DNA of 64,000 nt from Pseudomonas sp. H9 (GTDB lineage Bacteria > Pseudomonadota > Gammaproteobacteria > Pseudomonadales > Pseudomonadaceae): positions 1 through 64,000 of the forward strand of contig NZ_SMOK01000047.1 in NCBI RefSeq assembly GCF_004353925.1, read 5' to 3'. Both the position numbers and the translations under genes were made by a program. A model generated the notes under the pieces. It saw only the letters and a program-made list of their open reading frames with translations, ran no database searches and was not told the DNA's origin. The first letter of the stretch is position 1. The number at the start of each line of letters is the position of its first letter. Of the stretch, positions 45,963-55,300 are shown in pieces.

Positions 45963-46409
45963 TCATTCAATTGAGGGAGCCTGGGGCGCCGGCTTGTCGC
46001 TAACGCCGAGCTCAAAATGATAACTGCCCAATGTGCCAGACATCCCGCCCGGGCACGTGCGGGCTTCGCCATCTTGTGCGTCGATCAGCCCTTGCAACTC
46101 ATAAACGGCCATTTCCAGCAGCTTGCGCAAGTCTTCCGAGCTGTTCGCGGCCACCTGAAGCTGCAGAGCAAACCGAGCGGCCATTGGCGGCTGCCAATGT
46201 TCAGCCGTCACGACCTCAGGCTCCTCTGCTTTAGCCGCAACCCTCACCGCCGCCGCCAGAATTTGCGCATGCTCATCATCCATCAGGTCGAGCACCCGCG
46301 ACAGCTCCAGGGTCTTTTCCGGATGCGACTGCATCTGGTCTTTGATGTCCAAACGACGGATCTGCCATTCGCGCAGCTTTTCTTTGGTCAGGTCGTCTAT
46401 TTCGTCCAC
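45963..46409 (-). CDS. Hypothetical protein upstream of the helicase-like gene
   Basis: Unrecognised protein of 148 aa from a GTG start at 46409, with GAGAG about 10 bases upstream. The frame is open to 46478, but those 23 residues look non-coding. The N-terminal half is highly charged and probably helical (DDLTKEKLREWQIRRLDIKD, VLDLMDDEHAQILAAAVRV); the middle has QLQVAANSSEDLRKLLEMAVYEL; the tail is Gly/Pro-rich. There is no signal peptide or membrane span. It may work with the ATPase encoded 46 bp downstream. Confidence 0.55.
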   Translation of the reverse strand: MDEIDDLTKEKLREWQIRRLDIKDQMQSHPEKTLELSRVLDLMDDEHAQILAAAVRVAAKAEEPEVVTAEHWQPPMAARFALQLQVAANSSEDLRKLLEMAVYELQGLIDAQDGEARTCPGGMSGTLGSYHFELGVSDKPAPQAPSIE

Positions 46410-46563
46410 GTGGGTTATCTCTCGGGGCCTGGGGTTGAAGTATGCCAACTTCTGACGCCCCTGGCAGGACGGCAACATGCAGGAGCAGCTTCTGGCTGCA
46501 TGAATGGCACAGTGCTACCATCCGATCGCCCTTTGGCACCTCACCCTCAAAAGGACTGATCGA

Positions 46564-47124
46564 GTGACTTACCTTCGCCTGCTTTTCGCTTCAGCAATCA
46601 TTGCACTTGCTACAGGTTGTGCTTCGCCGGCTCAAATTTCCGGCATGTCAGTCACCACTGACCAAGCGACCGCAAACACCTACGACGCCAAACTGCAAAA
46701 CAACGTCCAGCTTTCTGAAGTAAATGGCGGAGACAAAACCAACCCACTGTGGACATCGGAAATCGACGGCCCGGATTTCCGCGCAGCGCTGGAGCAATCG
46801 CTTGCCAACGCCAAATTGCTCGGCAGCACATCGGCCCCTTATGCACTGCGTGCCAACCTGCTGCGTGTCGATCAACCGATTTTCGGCCTGAACTTCGAAG
46901 TCACCAGCGAAGTTGAATACACCTTGACTGAGACCACCACCAACCAAGTCATCTTCCGGGAAATTATCCGTGCGCCTTACACGGCTGGCCTGGGTGACTC
47001 GGTGATTGGCATCAAACGCCTGCGTCTGGCCAATGAAGGGTCGGCACGGGCGAACATCACAACTATCCTTAAGCGCTTGAGCGACCTGAAAATCGAAGCC
47101 AAGCAGGTTTCGTTGATGAACTGA
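46564..47124 (+). CDS. Outer-membrane or periplasmic lipoprotein
   Basis: Protein of 186 aa with a lipoprotein signal: hydrophobic AIIALATGC, where the Cys at residue 19 is the lipidation site. The next residues (Ala-Ser) do not favour inner-membrane retention, so an outer-membrane location is likely. GTG 46564 is the start, with AAAGGA about 10 bases upstream. The mature part is a small domain ending in a helical tail (ANITTILKRLSDLKI). I do not recognise a specific family. Confidence 0.72.
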   Translation: MTYLRLLFASAIIALATGCASPAQISGMSVTTDQATANTYDAKLQNNVQLSEVNGGDKTNPLWTSEIDGPDFRAALEQSLANAKLLGSTSAPYALRANLLRVDQPIFGLNFEVTSEVEYTLTETTTNQVIFREIIRAPYTAGLGDSVIGIKRLRLANEGSARANITTILKRLSDLKIEAKQVSLMN

Positions 47125-47148
47125 AGTTCGCCCTGATATCGCGCCTGA

Positions 47149-47187
47149 CTAAACTCTGGCTCAAAGACTTTGTCTGCCAGGGTTTAG
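47149..47187 (+). terminator. Hairpin terminator of the lipoprotein gene
   Basis: CTAAACTCTGGC (47149-47160) pairs with GCCAGGGTTTAG (47176-47187), one wobble pair, 15-nt loop, followed by TTACTTTAAG. It is 24 bp past the stop codon. Confidence 0.65.
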
Positions 47188-47344
47188 TTACTTTAAGACA
47201 TTAGGCCACACAGGATTAGCTTGAAGTAGGCAGAGAATTCAACACGCAGAACTCAGCGCACCACTTAGGTGAACCTATACGCTGCCACGCTTCGAGATTT
47301 TTGACTGAGAACGCCTTGAGGATCCAAGGACTTGAAATTGGGTG

Positions 47345-47452
47345 GCGACCCCACCAGCCACACCCCGGCACTCGATGTTCCCGCTATGGCTGCTCCCTTC
47401 CGGGCCTGACCAGGTTAACGGGTAATCAATGCGGGGGGACCGATGGGGTCAC
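47345..47452 (-). ncRNA. ffs: 4.5S signal recognition particle RNA
   Basis: The minus strand carries the conserved SRP helix-8 core CAGGCCCGGAAGGGAGCAGC (complement of about 47389-47408) with its GGAA tetraloop and asymmetric internal loop. Terminal pairing GACCCC/GGGGTC (47445-47450 with 47347-47352) closes the hairpin. The RNA pairs with Ffh to target membrane proteins. Exact ends are estimated within a few bases. Confidence 0.93.
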
Positions 47453-47485
47453 CATAACGCAACTCATCTGGCGATGAGCCGCGCC

Positions 47486-47513
47486 ATTGTACCGGCATCA
47501 AGTGAAGATACAA
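47486..47513 (-). promoter_or_regulatory. Promoter of ffs
   Basis: On the minus strand TTGTAT (47508-47513), a 16-bp spacer and TACAAT (47486-47491). Transcription would start about 30 nt before the mature 4.5S RNA, which fits 5' trimming of the precursor. Confidence 0.6.
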
Positions 47514-47560
47514 CCTCTATTTCAAAAAAAACCATCAACACTCAATGACTTGGCGCTGCC

Positions 47561-48721
47561 CTACGCGGTTTCTTCAGGTGCTGGCGGTGGCGGCTGGGTG
47601 ATGCACAGGTGGATGAAGTGCAGCTTGGCGACCACTGGTTGGCTGAGAACGAAGGGGTAGAAATCCGCCTGGCCCATGCTGCGCGACAGTTCGTTGAGCA
47701 TGGCCGACAGTTCGACCCAGGCGTTGACGAATGCCAGGAAGCGCTCGCCTTGCGGGTCGTCAGGTTGGTAGAGGTCCTGGCGCTGGAACGGTGGATAGTC
47801 CAGGTCAAGGCTGCTGGCGTTCATGCCCAGGGCCAGGGCGGTGTCCAGGGCGTCGGTCATGTGCAGGTAGTGTGCCCAGCTTTCGGCCCAGTCTTCCCAA
47901 GGGTGCATGGTGGCGTAGGCACTGACGTGGCGCTGCGCCCAATCACTGGGGGCACCCTGCTGGTAGTGACGCTCCAGCGCCTCGGCGTAGCTTTGGCGTT
48001 CGTCGCCGAACAGTGCGCGAAACGCGCCCAGCCATGTCGACTCGGCGATCAGTTGATCCCAATAGTAATGCCCAACTTCATGGCGCAGGTGGCCGAGCAG
48101 GGTTCGGTACGGCTCGTGCAATTGCACACGCACGCGTTCGCGCCAGTCATCGTCGGCTTCACGCACATCGAGGGTGATCAAACCGTTGGCGTGGCCGGTG
48201 ATCGGTGCGTTGCCGGCGAGGTCTACGCCGATGAAGTCGAAAGCCAGGCCTTGTGGGTGTGCTTCGCTTTTCGGTTCGACGGCAAGCCCCAGGTGCAGTA
48301 ACTGAGCGGTCAAACGCCGCTTGGCGGTTTCCAGCTTGCGCCAGCGTGGCAGGTTTTGCGCAATTGACAGATCGGGGATGGTCCGGTTCAAGCGGCAGGC
48401 CAGGCACAGGCCATGGGGAGCGTCAGCCGCCAGCAGCCAGTTGCAGGCTGCCGGGGTATCGAGATTGGCGCACCGACGCAAGGCGCCCAGCTCTGGCTCA
48501 CCATCGAGCAACCACAGACCTTCAGCAGCCCCAGGCGACAGGCTGGCCACCTGATTACCCTGCGGCCAGTAACCCAGCGCCGCCTGACAGGCCAGGCACT
48601 GGCTGTTGCGGAAAAACACCGACTGACCGCAGCGGCATTGCCAAACGCGGTCCGGGCGTTGTGTTCGACTGACAAAGGACGCCGCAATCCTGGCGCCCAG
48701 TTGCTCGAAAAAGCGATACAT
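47561..48721 (-). CDS. Putative zinc-binding peptidase (DUF2248 type)
   Basis: Protein of 386 aa. The N-terminal zinc-ribbon has Cys29/31/42/45 (CRCG and CLAC), with further cysteines at 84, 93, 106 and 109. A gluzincin-like motif HEVGH at 214-218 and the downstream DWAESWAHYLH provide probable zinc ligands. This matches the putative zinc-binding metallopeptidase family often annotated DUF2248, of unknown substrate. No signal peptide is visible, so it is cytoplasmic. It is followed on the same strand by ffs. Confidence 0.82.
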   Translation of the reverse strand: MYRFFEQLGARIAASFVSRTQRPDRVWQCRCGQSVFFRNSQCLACQAALGYWPQGNQVASLSPGAAEGLWLLDGEPELGALRRCANLDTPAACNWLLAADAPHGLCLACRLNRTIPDLSIAQNLPRWRKLETAKRRLTAQLLHLGLAVEPKSEAHPQGLAFDFIGVDLAGNAPITGHANGLITLDVREADDDWRERVRVQLHEPYRTLLGHLRHEVGHYYWDQLIAESTWLGAFRALFGDERQSYAEALERHYQQGAPSDWAQRHVSAYATMHPWEDWAESWAHYLHMTDALDTALALGMNASSLDLDYPPFQRQDLYQPDDPQGERFLAFVNAWVELSAMLNELSRSMGQADFYPFVLSQPVVAKLHFIHLCITQPPPPAPEETA

Positions 48722-48781
48722 GGCGCTCCCTCCTGGCTGCTTGCCTAGACTAGACCATGTCTACCGCTGCGCGTTGTTGGA

Positions 48782-51136
48782 TTAGACGCTGATGCCCTGC
48801 TCGCCGAGAAAACTCACAAAGGTATCTTCATCGAGCACCTTGAGGCCCAGCTCGTTGGCCTTGGCCAGCTTCGATCCGGCGCCCGGCCCTGCCACCACGC
48901 AATAGGTCTTGGCGGACACGGAACCGGCAACCTTGGCCCCCAGGCTTTCCAGTTTGTCTTTGGCCACATCGCGGCTCATGCGTTCCAAAGAGCCAGTCAG
49001 CACCCAGGTCTGACCCGCCAGCGGTAGGCCGGCAGCGACTTTCTTTTCGCTGGTCCAGTGCATGCCGAAGGCGCGCAATTGCGCTTCGATGGCCTGCGCC
49101 AGCGCCGCGTTTTCCGGCACCTGAAAGTAACTGCGCACCGCATCGGCCTGCTTGGCCGCCAGCGCCTGGCGCAGGTCGATACCATCGGCGGCGATGATCT
49201 TTTCCAGGCTGTCGAGCTTGGCCACCAGTTTTTCAGCACCGGTCGGCCCCACGGAAGGAATGTCCAGCTTGGCGATCAGCCCGGCCAGGGTGGTGCTGGC
49301 AGCGAATTCGGCGCCCAGCTCACCTTCGTCCTGAAGCTGCAAGCCATGTTCCAGAAGCTGGGCAATCACCGAGCGGTTGTGATCGTCTTCGAAGAAGCTG
49401 TGAATCTCGTGCGCCACTTCCAGGCCGATGTCCGGCAAGTAGGTGAGCACTTGTGGCAAAGCCTCCATAACGCGCTGCAATGAGCCCAGCGAGCGCGCCA
49501 GCACCTTGGCGGTCTCTTCGCCCACATCAGGAATACCCAGGGCATAGATAAATCGCGCAAGGCCCGGCTGCTTGCTGGCAGCAATGGCCGCCAACAGGTT
49601 TTTGCTCGACAGTTCGGCAAAACCTTCGAGGTCCACGACCTGCTCGAAGGTCAGCTGGTACAAGTCGGCCGGAGAGCGAATCAGCCCCTCATCGACCAGT
49701 TGCTCGACGCTTTTTTCGCCCAACCCTTCGATGTCCATTGCCCGACGCGAGACGTAGTGAATGATCGCCTGCTTGAGCTGGGCAGCACAGGCCAGACGAC
49801 CGACGCAGCGGTACACCGCGCCCTCGCTGACGGTTTCCTTGCCTTTGCTGCGCTTGATCAACTGCGTGCGCTCGACGTGCGAGCCACACACCGGGCACTC
49901 GGTGGGAATATGCACCGGCCGGGCGTCGGCAGGCCGACGCTCGCTGACCACTTGCATGACCTGCGGAATCACATCGCCCGCACGACGGATGATCACCGTA
50001 TCACCAATCATCAGCCCCAGACGCGCCACTTCGTCCATGTTGTGCAGGGTGGCATTGGATACAGTCACCCCCGCCACCTTCACAGGCTTCAGGCGCGCTA
50101 CCGGGGTCACCGCACCGGTACGCCCGACCTGGAACTCAACGTCCAGTACTTCGGTGAGTTCTTCCATGGCCGGAAACTTGTGGGCAATGGCCCAGCGCGG
50201 TTCACGCGCGCGAAAGCCCAGCTCGCGCTGAGAGGCCAGGCTGTTGACCTTGAACACCACGCCATCGATCTCGTAAGGCAGGTCGTTACGCCGTGCGCCA
50301 ATATCACGGTAGTACTCCAGACATTCAGCCACACCGGCAGCGTGGCGCAGTTCGCGGCTGATCGGCAGGCCCCAGGCCTTGAGTTGCTCCAGAGTACCGA
50401 TGTGGGTGTCCGCCAGAGGCGCCGACACCTGACCGAGGCCATAGCAGCAGAACTCCAACGGGCGGCTGGCGGTGATTTTCGAGTCCAGTTGACGCAAGCT
50501 GCCGGCTGCCGCGTTGCGCGGGTTGGCGAAGGTTTTGCCGCCCGCCTCGATCTGCGCCTGGTTCAGGCGCTCGAAGCCAGCCTTGGACATGTACACCTCA
50601 CCGCGCACTTCAAGCACTGCAGGCCAGCCCTCGCCCTGCAGCTTGAGCGGGATGTTGCGCACGGTGCGCACGTTGACGCTGATGTCTTCGCCCGTGGTGC
50701 CGTCACCGCGGGTGGCGCCTTGTACCAGTTGCCCGTCACGGTACAACAGGCTGACTGCCAGACCATCGAGTTTGGGCTCGCAGCTGTAATCCACCGACGC
50801 GCCATCACCGAACAGGTCGCCGGCTGGCAGGTCCAGGCCTTCAACCACGCGCCGATCGAATTCACGCAGGTCGTTTTCTTCGAAGGCGTTGCCCAGGCTC
50901 AGCATCGGCACTTCATGACGCACCTGGCTGAAGGCCGACAAGGCAGCGCCGCCCACGCGCTGGGTCGGCGAGTCTGCCGTCACCAGCTCGGGATGCTCGG
51001 CTTCCAGGGCCTTGAGCTCGTTGAACAGGCGGTCGTATTCGGCGTCCGGCACGCTGGGCTCATCGAGCACGTAGTAGCGATAGTTGTGCTGATCGAGTTC
51101 GGCGCGCAGTTCAAGGATTCGGGATTCGGCGGTCAT
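48782..51136 (-). CDS. ligA: NAD-dependent DNA ligase LigA
   Basis: Essential ligase of 784 aa that seals nicks using NAD. It has an N-terminal Ia domain (HNYRYYVLDEPSVPDAEYD), the adenylation lysine K122 in CEPKLDGLAV, an OB fold, a Cys4 zinc finger (CPVCGSH, later YRCVGRLAC), helix-hairpin-helix repeats and a C-terminal BRCT domain (AGQTWVLTGSLERMSRD). ATG 51136 gives the usual N-terminus MTAESRI; upstream in-frame codons run into the terminator hairpin of zipA. Confidence 0.96.
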   Translation of the reverse strand: MTAESRILELRAELDQHNYRYYVLDEPSVPDAEYDRLFNELKALEAEHPELVTADSPTQRVGGAALSAFSQVRHEVPMLSLGNAFEENDLREFDRRVVEGLDLPAGDLFGDGASVDYSCEPKLDGLAVSLLYRDGQLVQGATRGDGTTGEDISVNVRTVRNIPLKLQGEGWPAVLEVRGEVYMSKAGFERLNQAQIEAGGKTFANPRNAAAGSLRQLDSKITASRPLEFCCYGLGQVSAPLADTHIGTLEQLKAWGLPISRELRHAAGVAECLEYYRDIGARRNDLPYEIDGVVFKVNSLASQRELGFRAREPRWAIAHKFPAMEELTEVLDVEFQVGRTGAVTPVARLKPVKVAGVTVSNATLHNMDEVARLGLMIGDTVIIRRAGDVIPQVMQVVSERRPADARPVHIPTECPVCGSHVERTQLIKRSKGKETVSEGAVYRCVGRLACAAQLKQAIIHYVSRRAMDIEGLGEKSVEQLVDEGLIRSPADLYQLTFEQVVDLEGFAELSSKNLLAAIAASKQPGLARFIYALGIPDVGEETAKVLARSLGSLQRVMEALPQVLTYLPDIGLEVAHEIHSFFEDDHNRSVIAQLLEHGLQLQDEGELGAEFAASTTLAGLIAKLDIPSVGPTGAEKLVAKLDSLEKIIAADGIDLRQALAAKQADAVRSYFQVPENAALAQAIEAQLRAFGMHWTSEKKVAAGLPLAGQTWVLTGSLERMSRDVAKDKLESLGAKVAGSVSAKTYCVVAGPGAGSKLAKANELGLKVLDEDTFVSFLGEQGISV

Positions 51137-51152
51137 TTGCGGATTCTCTTGC

Positions 51153-51181
51153 AAAGCAAAAGAGCAGCCGGGGCTGCTCTT
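51153..51181 (-). terminator. Terminator-like hairpin of zipA overlapping the ligA leader
   Basis: AAGAGCAGCC (51160-51169) and its complement (51172-51181). On the minus strand the stem is followed by TTTTGCTTT. It ends only 17-24 nt before the ligA start codon. Confidence 0.75.
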
Positions 51182-51208
51182 GCGTGTTCGGGTCGGCGTT
51201 GAGGGAAT

Positions 51209-51243
51209 CATCGCGGGGCAAGCCCGCTCCCACAGCCCGCGAT
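51209..51243. repeat. Single REP between zipA and ligA
   Basis: One REP core plus a short inverted CCCGCGATG remnant, just after the zipA stop codon (on the minus strand) and before the terminator hairpin. Confidence 0.8.
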
Positions 51244-51247
51244 GCGG

Positions 51248-52126
51248 TTAGCGCTTCTGAGTCAGCGCGCGGCGCTCGAACTCAACGATGCGCTGACGGT
51301 AGTGTTCAATGGTTTGTGCAGTCATGACGCTGCGCTGGTCATCTTTGAGCTCGCCATTGAGTTCATGGGCAAGCTTGCGCGCAGCAGCCACCATGACATC
51401 AAAGGCCTGCTTCGGATGACGCGGCCCTGGCAAGCCAAGGAAGAAGCTCACGGCACGGGTGCTGAAGTGGTCGATGTCGTCCAGATCGAACACGCCCGGT
51501 TTGACGGCGTTGGCCATCGAGAACAGCACTTCGCCATTACCGGCCATGCTTTCGTGGCGGTGGAAAATATCCATCTCACCGAAACGCAGGCCGCTCTCAA
51601 GGATGTTCTGCAGCAGGGCCGGGCCTTTGAAGCCGCCTTCGTCACGGGAAATCACGCTGATCACCAGGACTTCTTCTACCGGCGGCAGGTCACGGCTCTC
51701 GGCACCGTTGAAGGCGTTGCCATTGGCACGGGTTTCATCGGGGAAGTCTTCTTCAACGCTAGCAAACAGATCAGGCTCACGCTCACGTGGCTCGGCCGCC
51801 AGGTTCAAGTCGCCTTGCTGCGGCTCATTACCCCGCTTGCGCTTGCCAGCTTTGGGCTTGCTGCTACTGCTGTCACGCTCACGCGCGGCACTCAGCGACG
51901 GCAGGTCGTGCTCGTCCAGCTCGGGCTCTTTGTGGGTATCCAATACCCGCGACGGACCGATCAGTTCGGGGCTGCTGTCGTCGTCCGGGGCATTGGAGAA
52001 GCTGCGATCCAGGCGGAACTTCAGCTTGCCCTTGCCACCGCGCATACGACGCCAGCCGTCGAAAAGAATACCGGCAATGACAATAATGCCGATGACGATC
52101 AGCCACTCGCGCAGACCGATTTCCAT
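51248..52126 (-). CDS. zipA: Cell division protein ZipA
   Basis: Inner-membrane FtsZ anchor of 292 aa. It has an N-terminal transmembrane helix (about residues 5-23), a basic then charged Pro/Gln-poor linker, and a C-terminal FtsZ-binding domain (about 155-285, VLVISVISRDEGGFKGPALLQ; FDLDDIDHFSTRAVSFFLGLPGP). The orientation with the N-terminus outside is as known for ZipA. It lies between smc and ligA as in other pseudomonads. Confidence 0.93.
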   Translation of the reverse strand: MEIGLREWLIVIGIIVIAGILFDGWRRMRGGKGKLKFRLDRSFSNAPDDDSSPELIGPSRVLDTHKEPELDEHDLPSLSAARERDSSSSKPKAGKRKRGNEPQQGDLNLAAEPREREPDLFASVEEDFPDETRANGNAFNGAESRDLPPVEEVLVISVISRDEGGFKGPALLQNILESGLRFGEMDIFHRHESMAGNGEVLFSMANAVKPGVFDLDDIDHFSTRAVSFFLGLPGPRHPKQAFDVMVAAARKLAHELNGELKDDQRSVMTAQTIEHYRQRIVEFERRALTQKR

Positions 52127-52144
52127 GTAATCCTGTGCCTCTGT

Positions 52145-52181
52145 AAAAAATGCTGAAAAATAAAGGGTTTAAACCCCTTTA
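52145..52181 (-). terminator. Terminator-like hairpin between smc and zipA
   Basis: On the minus strand AAAGGG-G-TTTAAA-CCCTTT (about 52162-52180) followed by ATTTTT and, a few bases on, a six-T run. It ends about 36 nt before the zipA start codon and about 150 nt after the smc stop. Confidence 0.65.
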
Positions 52182-52329
52182 AAACGTGGCGCCAACTCTA
52201 TGTTCTGACAGGCGTTTTACCCACGCGAAAAATAAGTGACATAAAGCTAGCACGACCAAAGATAACTTTACACCGTCTGTCGCAACTGACAGGGGCATTT
52301 ACCGCAGGTTCACGCTTATTCGCCTCCAT

Positions 52330-55300
52330 TCAAGCGTCGACCATGGCCATTGCCTCCTCCACATCCACGGCAACAAGACGCGAACACCCCGGTTCATGCA
52401 TGGTAACCCCCATTAGCTGATCAGCCATCTCCATCGCGATCTTGTTGTGGGTGATATAGATGAACTGCACGGTTTCACTCATCTCCTTGACCAGCCGGGC
52501 GTAGCGTCCGACGTTGGCATCGTCCAGTGGCGCATCGACTTCATCGAGCATGCAGAACGGTGCCGGGTTCAATTTGAAAATGGCAAATACCAGGGCCAGT
52601 GCAGTCAGCGCCTTCTCTCCACCCGAGAGCAAATGGATGGTGCTGTTCTTCTTGCCCGGCGGCCTCGCCATAATCGTTACCCCTGTATCGAGTAAATCTT
52701 CGCCCGTCAGTTCCAGGTAAGCACTGCCGCCACCGAAAACTTTTGGGAAAAGTGCCTGTAATCCGGCATTTATCTGATCAAAGGTATCTTTGAAACGGTT
52801 GCGGGTCTCTTTGTCGATTTTGCGAATAACGTTTTCCAGGGTGTCCAGGGCTTCGACCAGGTCGGCATCCTGCGCATCCAGATAGCGCTTGCGCTCAGAC
52901 TGCTGCTGATACTCGTCGATGGCTGCCAGGTTGATGGCACCCAGGCGCTGGATCCGGGCGTCGATGCGCTCCAGCTCCTGCTCGGCCTCCTGCTCGCTGG
53001 CCGCTTCGTTCAACGTGGCGAGCACGCCTTGCAGGTCATAACCATCGGCCAACAACTGTTCTTGCAGGGTTTTGCGCCGCACGCTCAGCCCCTGCCACTC
53101 CAGGCGGTGCTGCTCCAGCTGGCCGCGCAGCAGTTGCGCTTGCTGTTCGGCTTGCGTACGGCGTTTTTCTGCATCGCGCAACTCGCGGTCTGCTTCATCC
53201 ATATGCAGGCGTGCCTGGCGCATCTCGTCGTCGACGCTCATGCGCTTTTCCAGCAACTCTTCAAGCTTGAGGCGCAGCTCTTCCAGTGGCGCTTCGCCCT
53301 CCTCCAGATTCAGGGTGAGCTGTTCACGTTTTTCAGTCAGGCGCTCGGATTGCAGCTCCAGGCGCTCCAGGGCCTGACGGGTGGAATCGTGCTGGGCTCG
53401 CAGCGAACCCAGACGCACCGCCAACTGATGGCCATGATCTTTGTGCTGACGCGCTTCCTGACGCACCCGGTCCAGGCGCTCACGCAAGCTATCGCGCTGG
53501 GCCAGCAGCACTTCGCGCTGCTCGGTGTCCTGAGCCATCACATCAAGGGCTTCTTGCAGCAACAAACGCGATTCGCCGAGGTGTTCGCTTTCCAGGCTGC
53601 GCTGCTCCAGCAGTTCGGCCAGTTCTTCTTCCAGACGCCGACGCCGCAGGTTCAGTTGCTCGGCTCGCGCTTTACCGGCGGACAAGCGTGCGTTGGCTTC
53701 GCTCTGCTGGCGTGTTTCGTCCTGAGCCCGGCGACGCAGCGCCTCGCGCTGCTGCTCCAGCACCTGCTGCTGTTCGCGCTGCTCTAGCAGTTGGGCGTCC
53801 AACAGGTCGAGGGCAGCCTCTTGTTCCTGACATTCAAGACCCAGGCGCTCCAGCTCCTGGCCACGGGCCAGCACTCCGCCCTGGGCATCACTGGCCCGAT
53901 TGACCCGCAGAAAGTGCCGCCCCACCCAATAGCCATCACGGCTGACCAGGCTCTGGCCATCACTCAAGCGGCTGCGCTGAGCCAACGCTTGCTCCAGGCT
54001 GTCCACCGGCAACACTTGGCCCAACCAGGGGGCCAGGTCGACACGTCCTTCGACTTTGTCGAGCAAGCTGCCCGCTACGCGCACGCTTTCGGCACTTGCA
54101 TCCAGCAAACGCAGATCGCCCTGGTTGAACGTCGCCAGGTCCAGGCCGTTGAAGTCATCCACCAACACCGCCTGCAGGTCGGCGCCCAACACGGTTTCGA
54201 CCGCCAACTCCCATCCCGGCTCGACCCGCAGGCCTTCAGCCAGGCGCGGGCGCTGCTCCAGCCCCTGCTCGCGCAACCATTGCGCGGCACCATCGCCCGG
54301 ATCGAGCGCGGCTTGCTGCAAGGCTTCAAGCGACGCCAAGCGCCCACCCAGGCGCTGCAGTTCGCCCTGGGTTTGTTGCTGCGCCTGAGTGGTCTGTTGC
54401 AACTGCTCGCGCAACGCCTCCAACTGTTCAACCGCCTGTTGCTCCTGCATCTGCAGGTCTTCGAGCACCAGTTCGCTGCTGGCCACTTGCTCGGCCAAAG
54501 CCAGAATCGCCAGGTCTTCAGGGTCGGCGCTGAGCTGGTCGCGCTCTTCTGTCAGCTTGCGCTGGCGCTCGGCGAGGCGCTCCAGGGCCTGCTCCAACTG
54601 CTGGATACGCGCTTGTTGCACTTCGGCCTGACGGCGCGGCTCGGCTGAGCGGGTGTTGAACGTATCCCACTGCTCTTGCCAGCCGTGCATGGTGCTTTCG
54701 GCGTCTTCCAGGGTGGCGGCGGACTCCTCGGCGGCGGCCAGTGTCATTTCCTGCTCAGGTTCGAGCATTTCCAGCTCTTCACCCAAGGTGGCCAGCAAGG
54801 TGCGGTCGTGCCCCAGGTGCGACTCGGTTTCCAGGCGCGCACGTTCGGCTTCTTTGAAGTCATCCTGAAGTTGGCGCAGGCGTTGCTGGCCATGCTGAAT
54901 GCTTTGCTCGACCCGAGCGATATCGCCGCCAACCGAATAGAAGCGCCCCTGCACCTGCCCGAAGCGCTCAGACAGCTCGTGATGGCCATCACGCAACCGT
55001 TCGATACTGGCATCGGCATTGCGCTGCTCGGCTACCAGGGCCTCGAAGGCCACTTCCTGGTCACCGATCACCAGTTCGCGTTGCGTAACCTGCTGATCCA
55101 GGGCCTGCCACCGCAAGGCTGCCAGTTGCGCCTTGAGCTGACGCTCCTCGGCTTTATATTCCTTGTACTTCTCCGCCGCCTGGGCCTGGCGATGCAAGCG
55201 CTCCAACTGGCGCTCCAACTCTTCGCGCAGGTCGGTCAGACGCTCGAGGTTTTCGTGGGTGCGGCGAATGCGGTTCTCGGTCTCGCGCCGGCGCTCCTTG

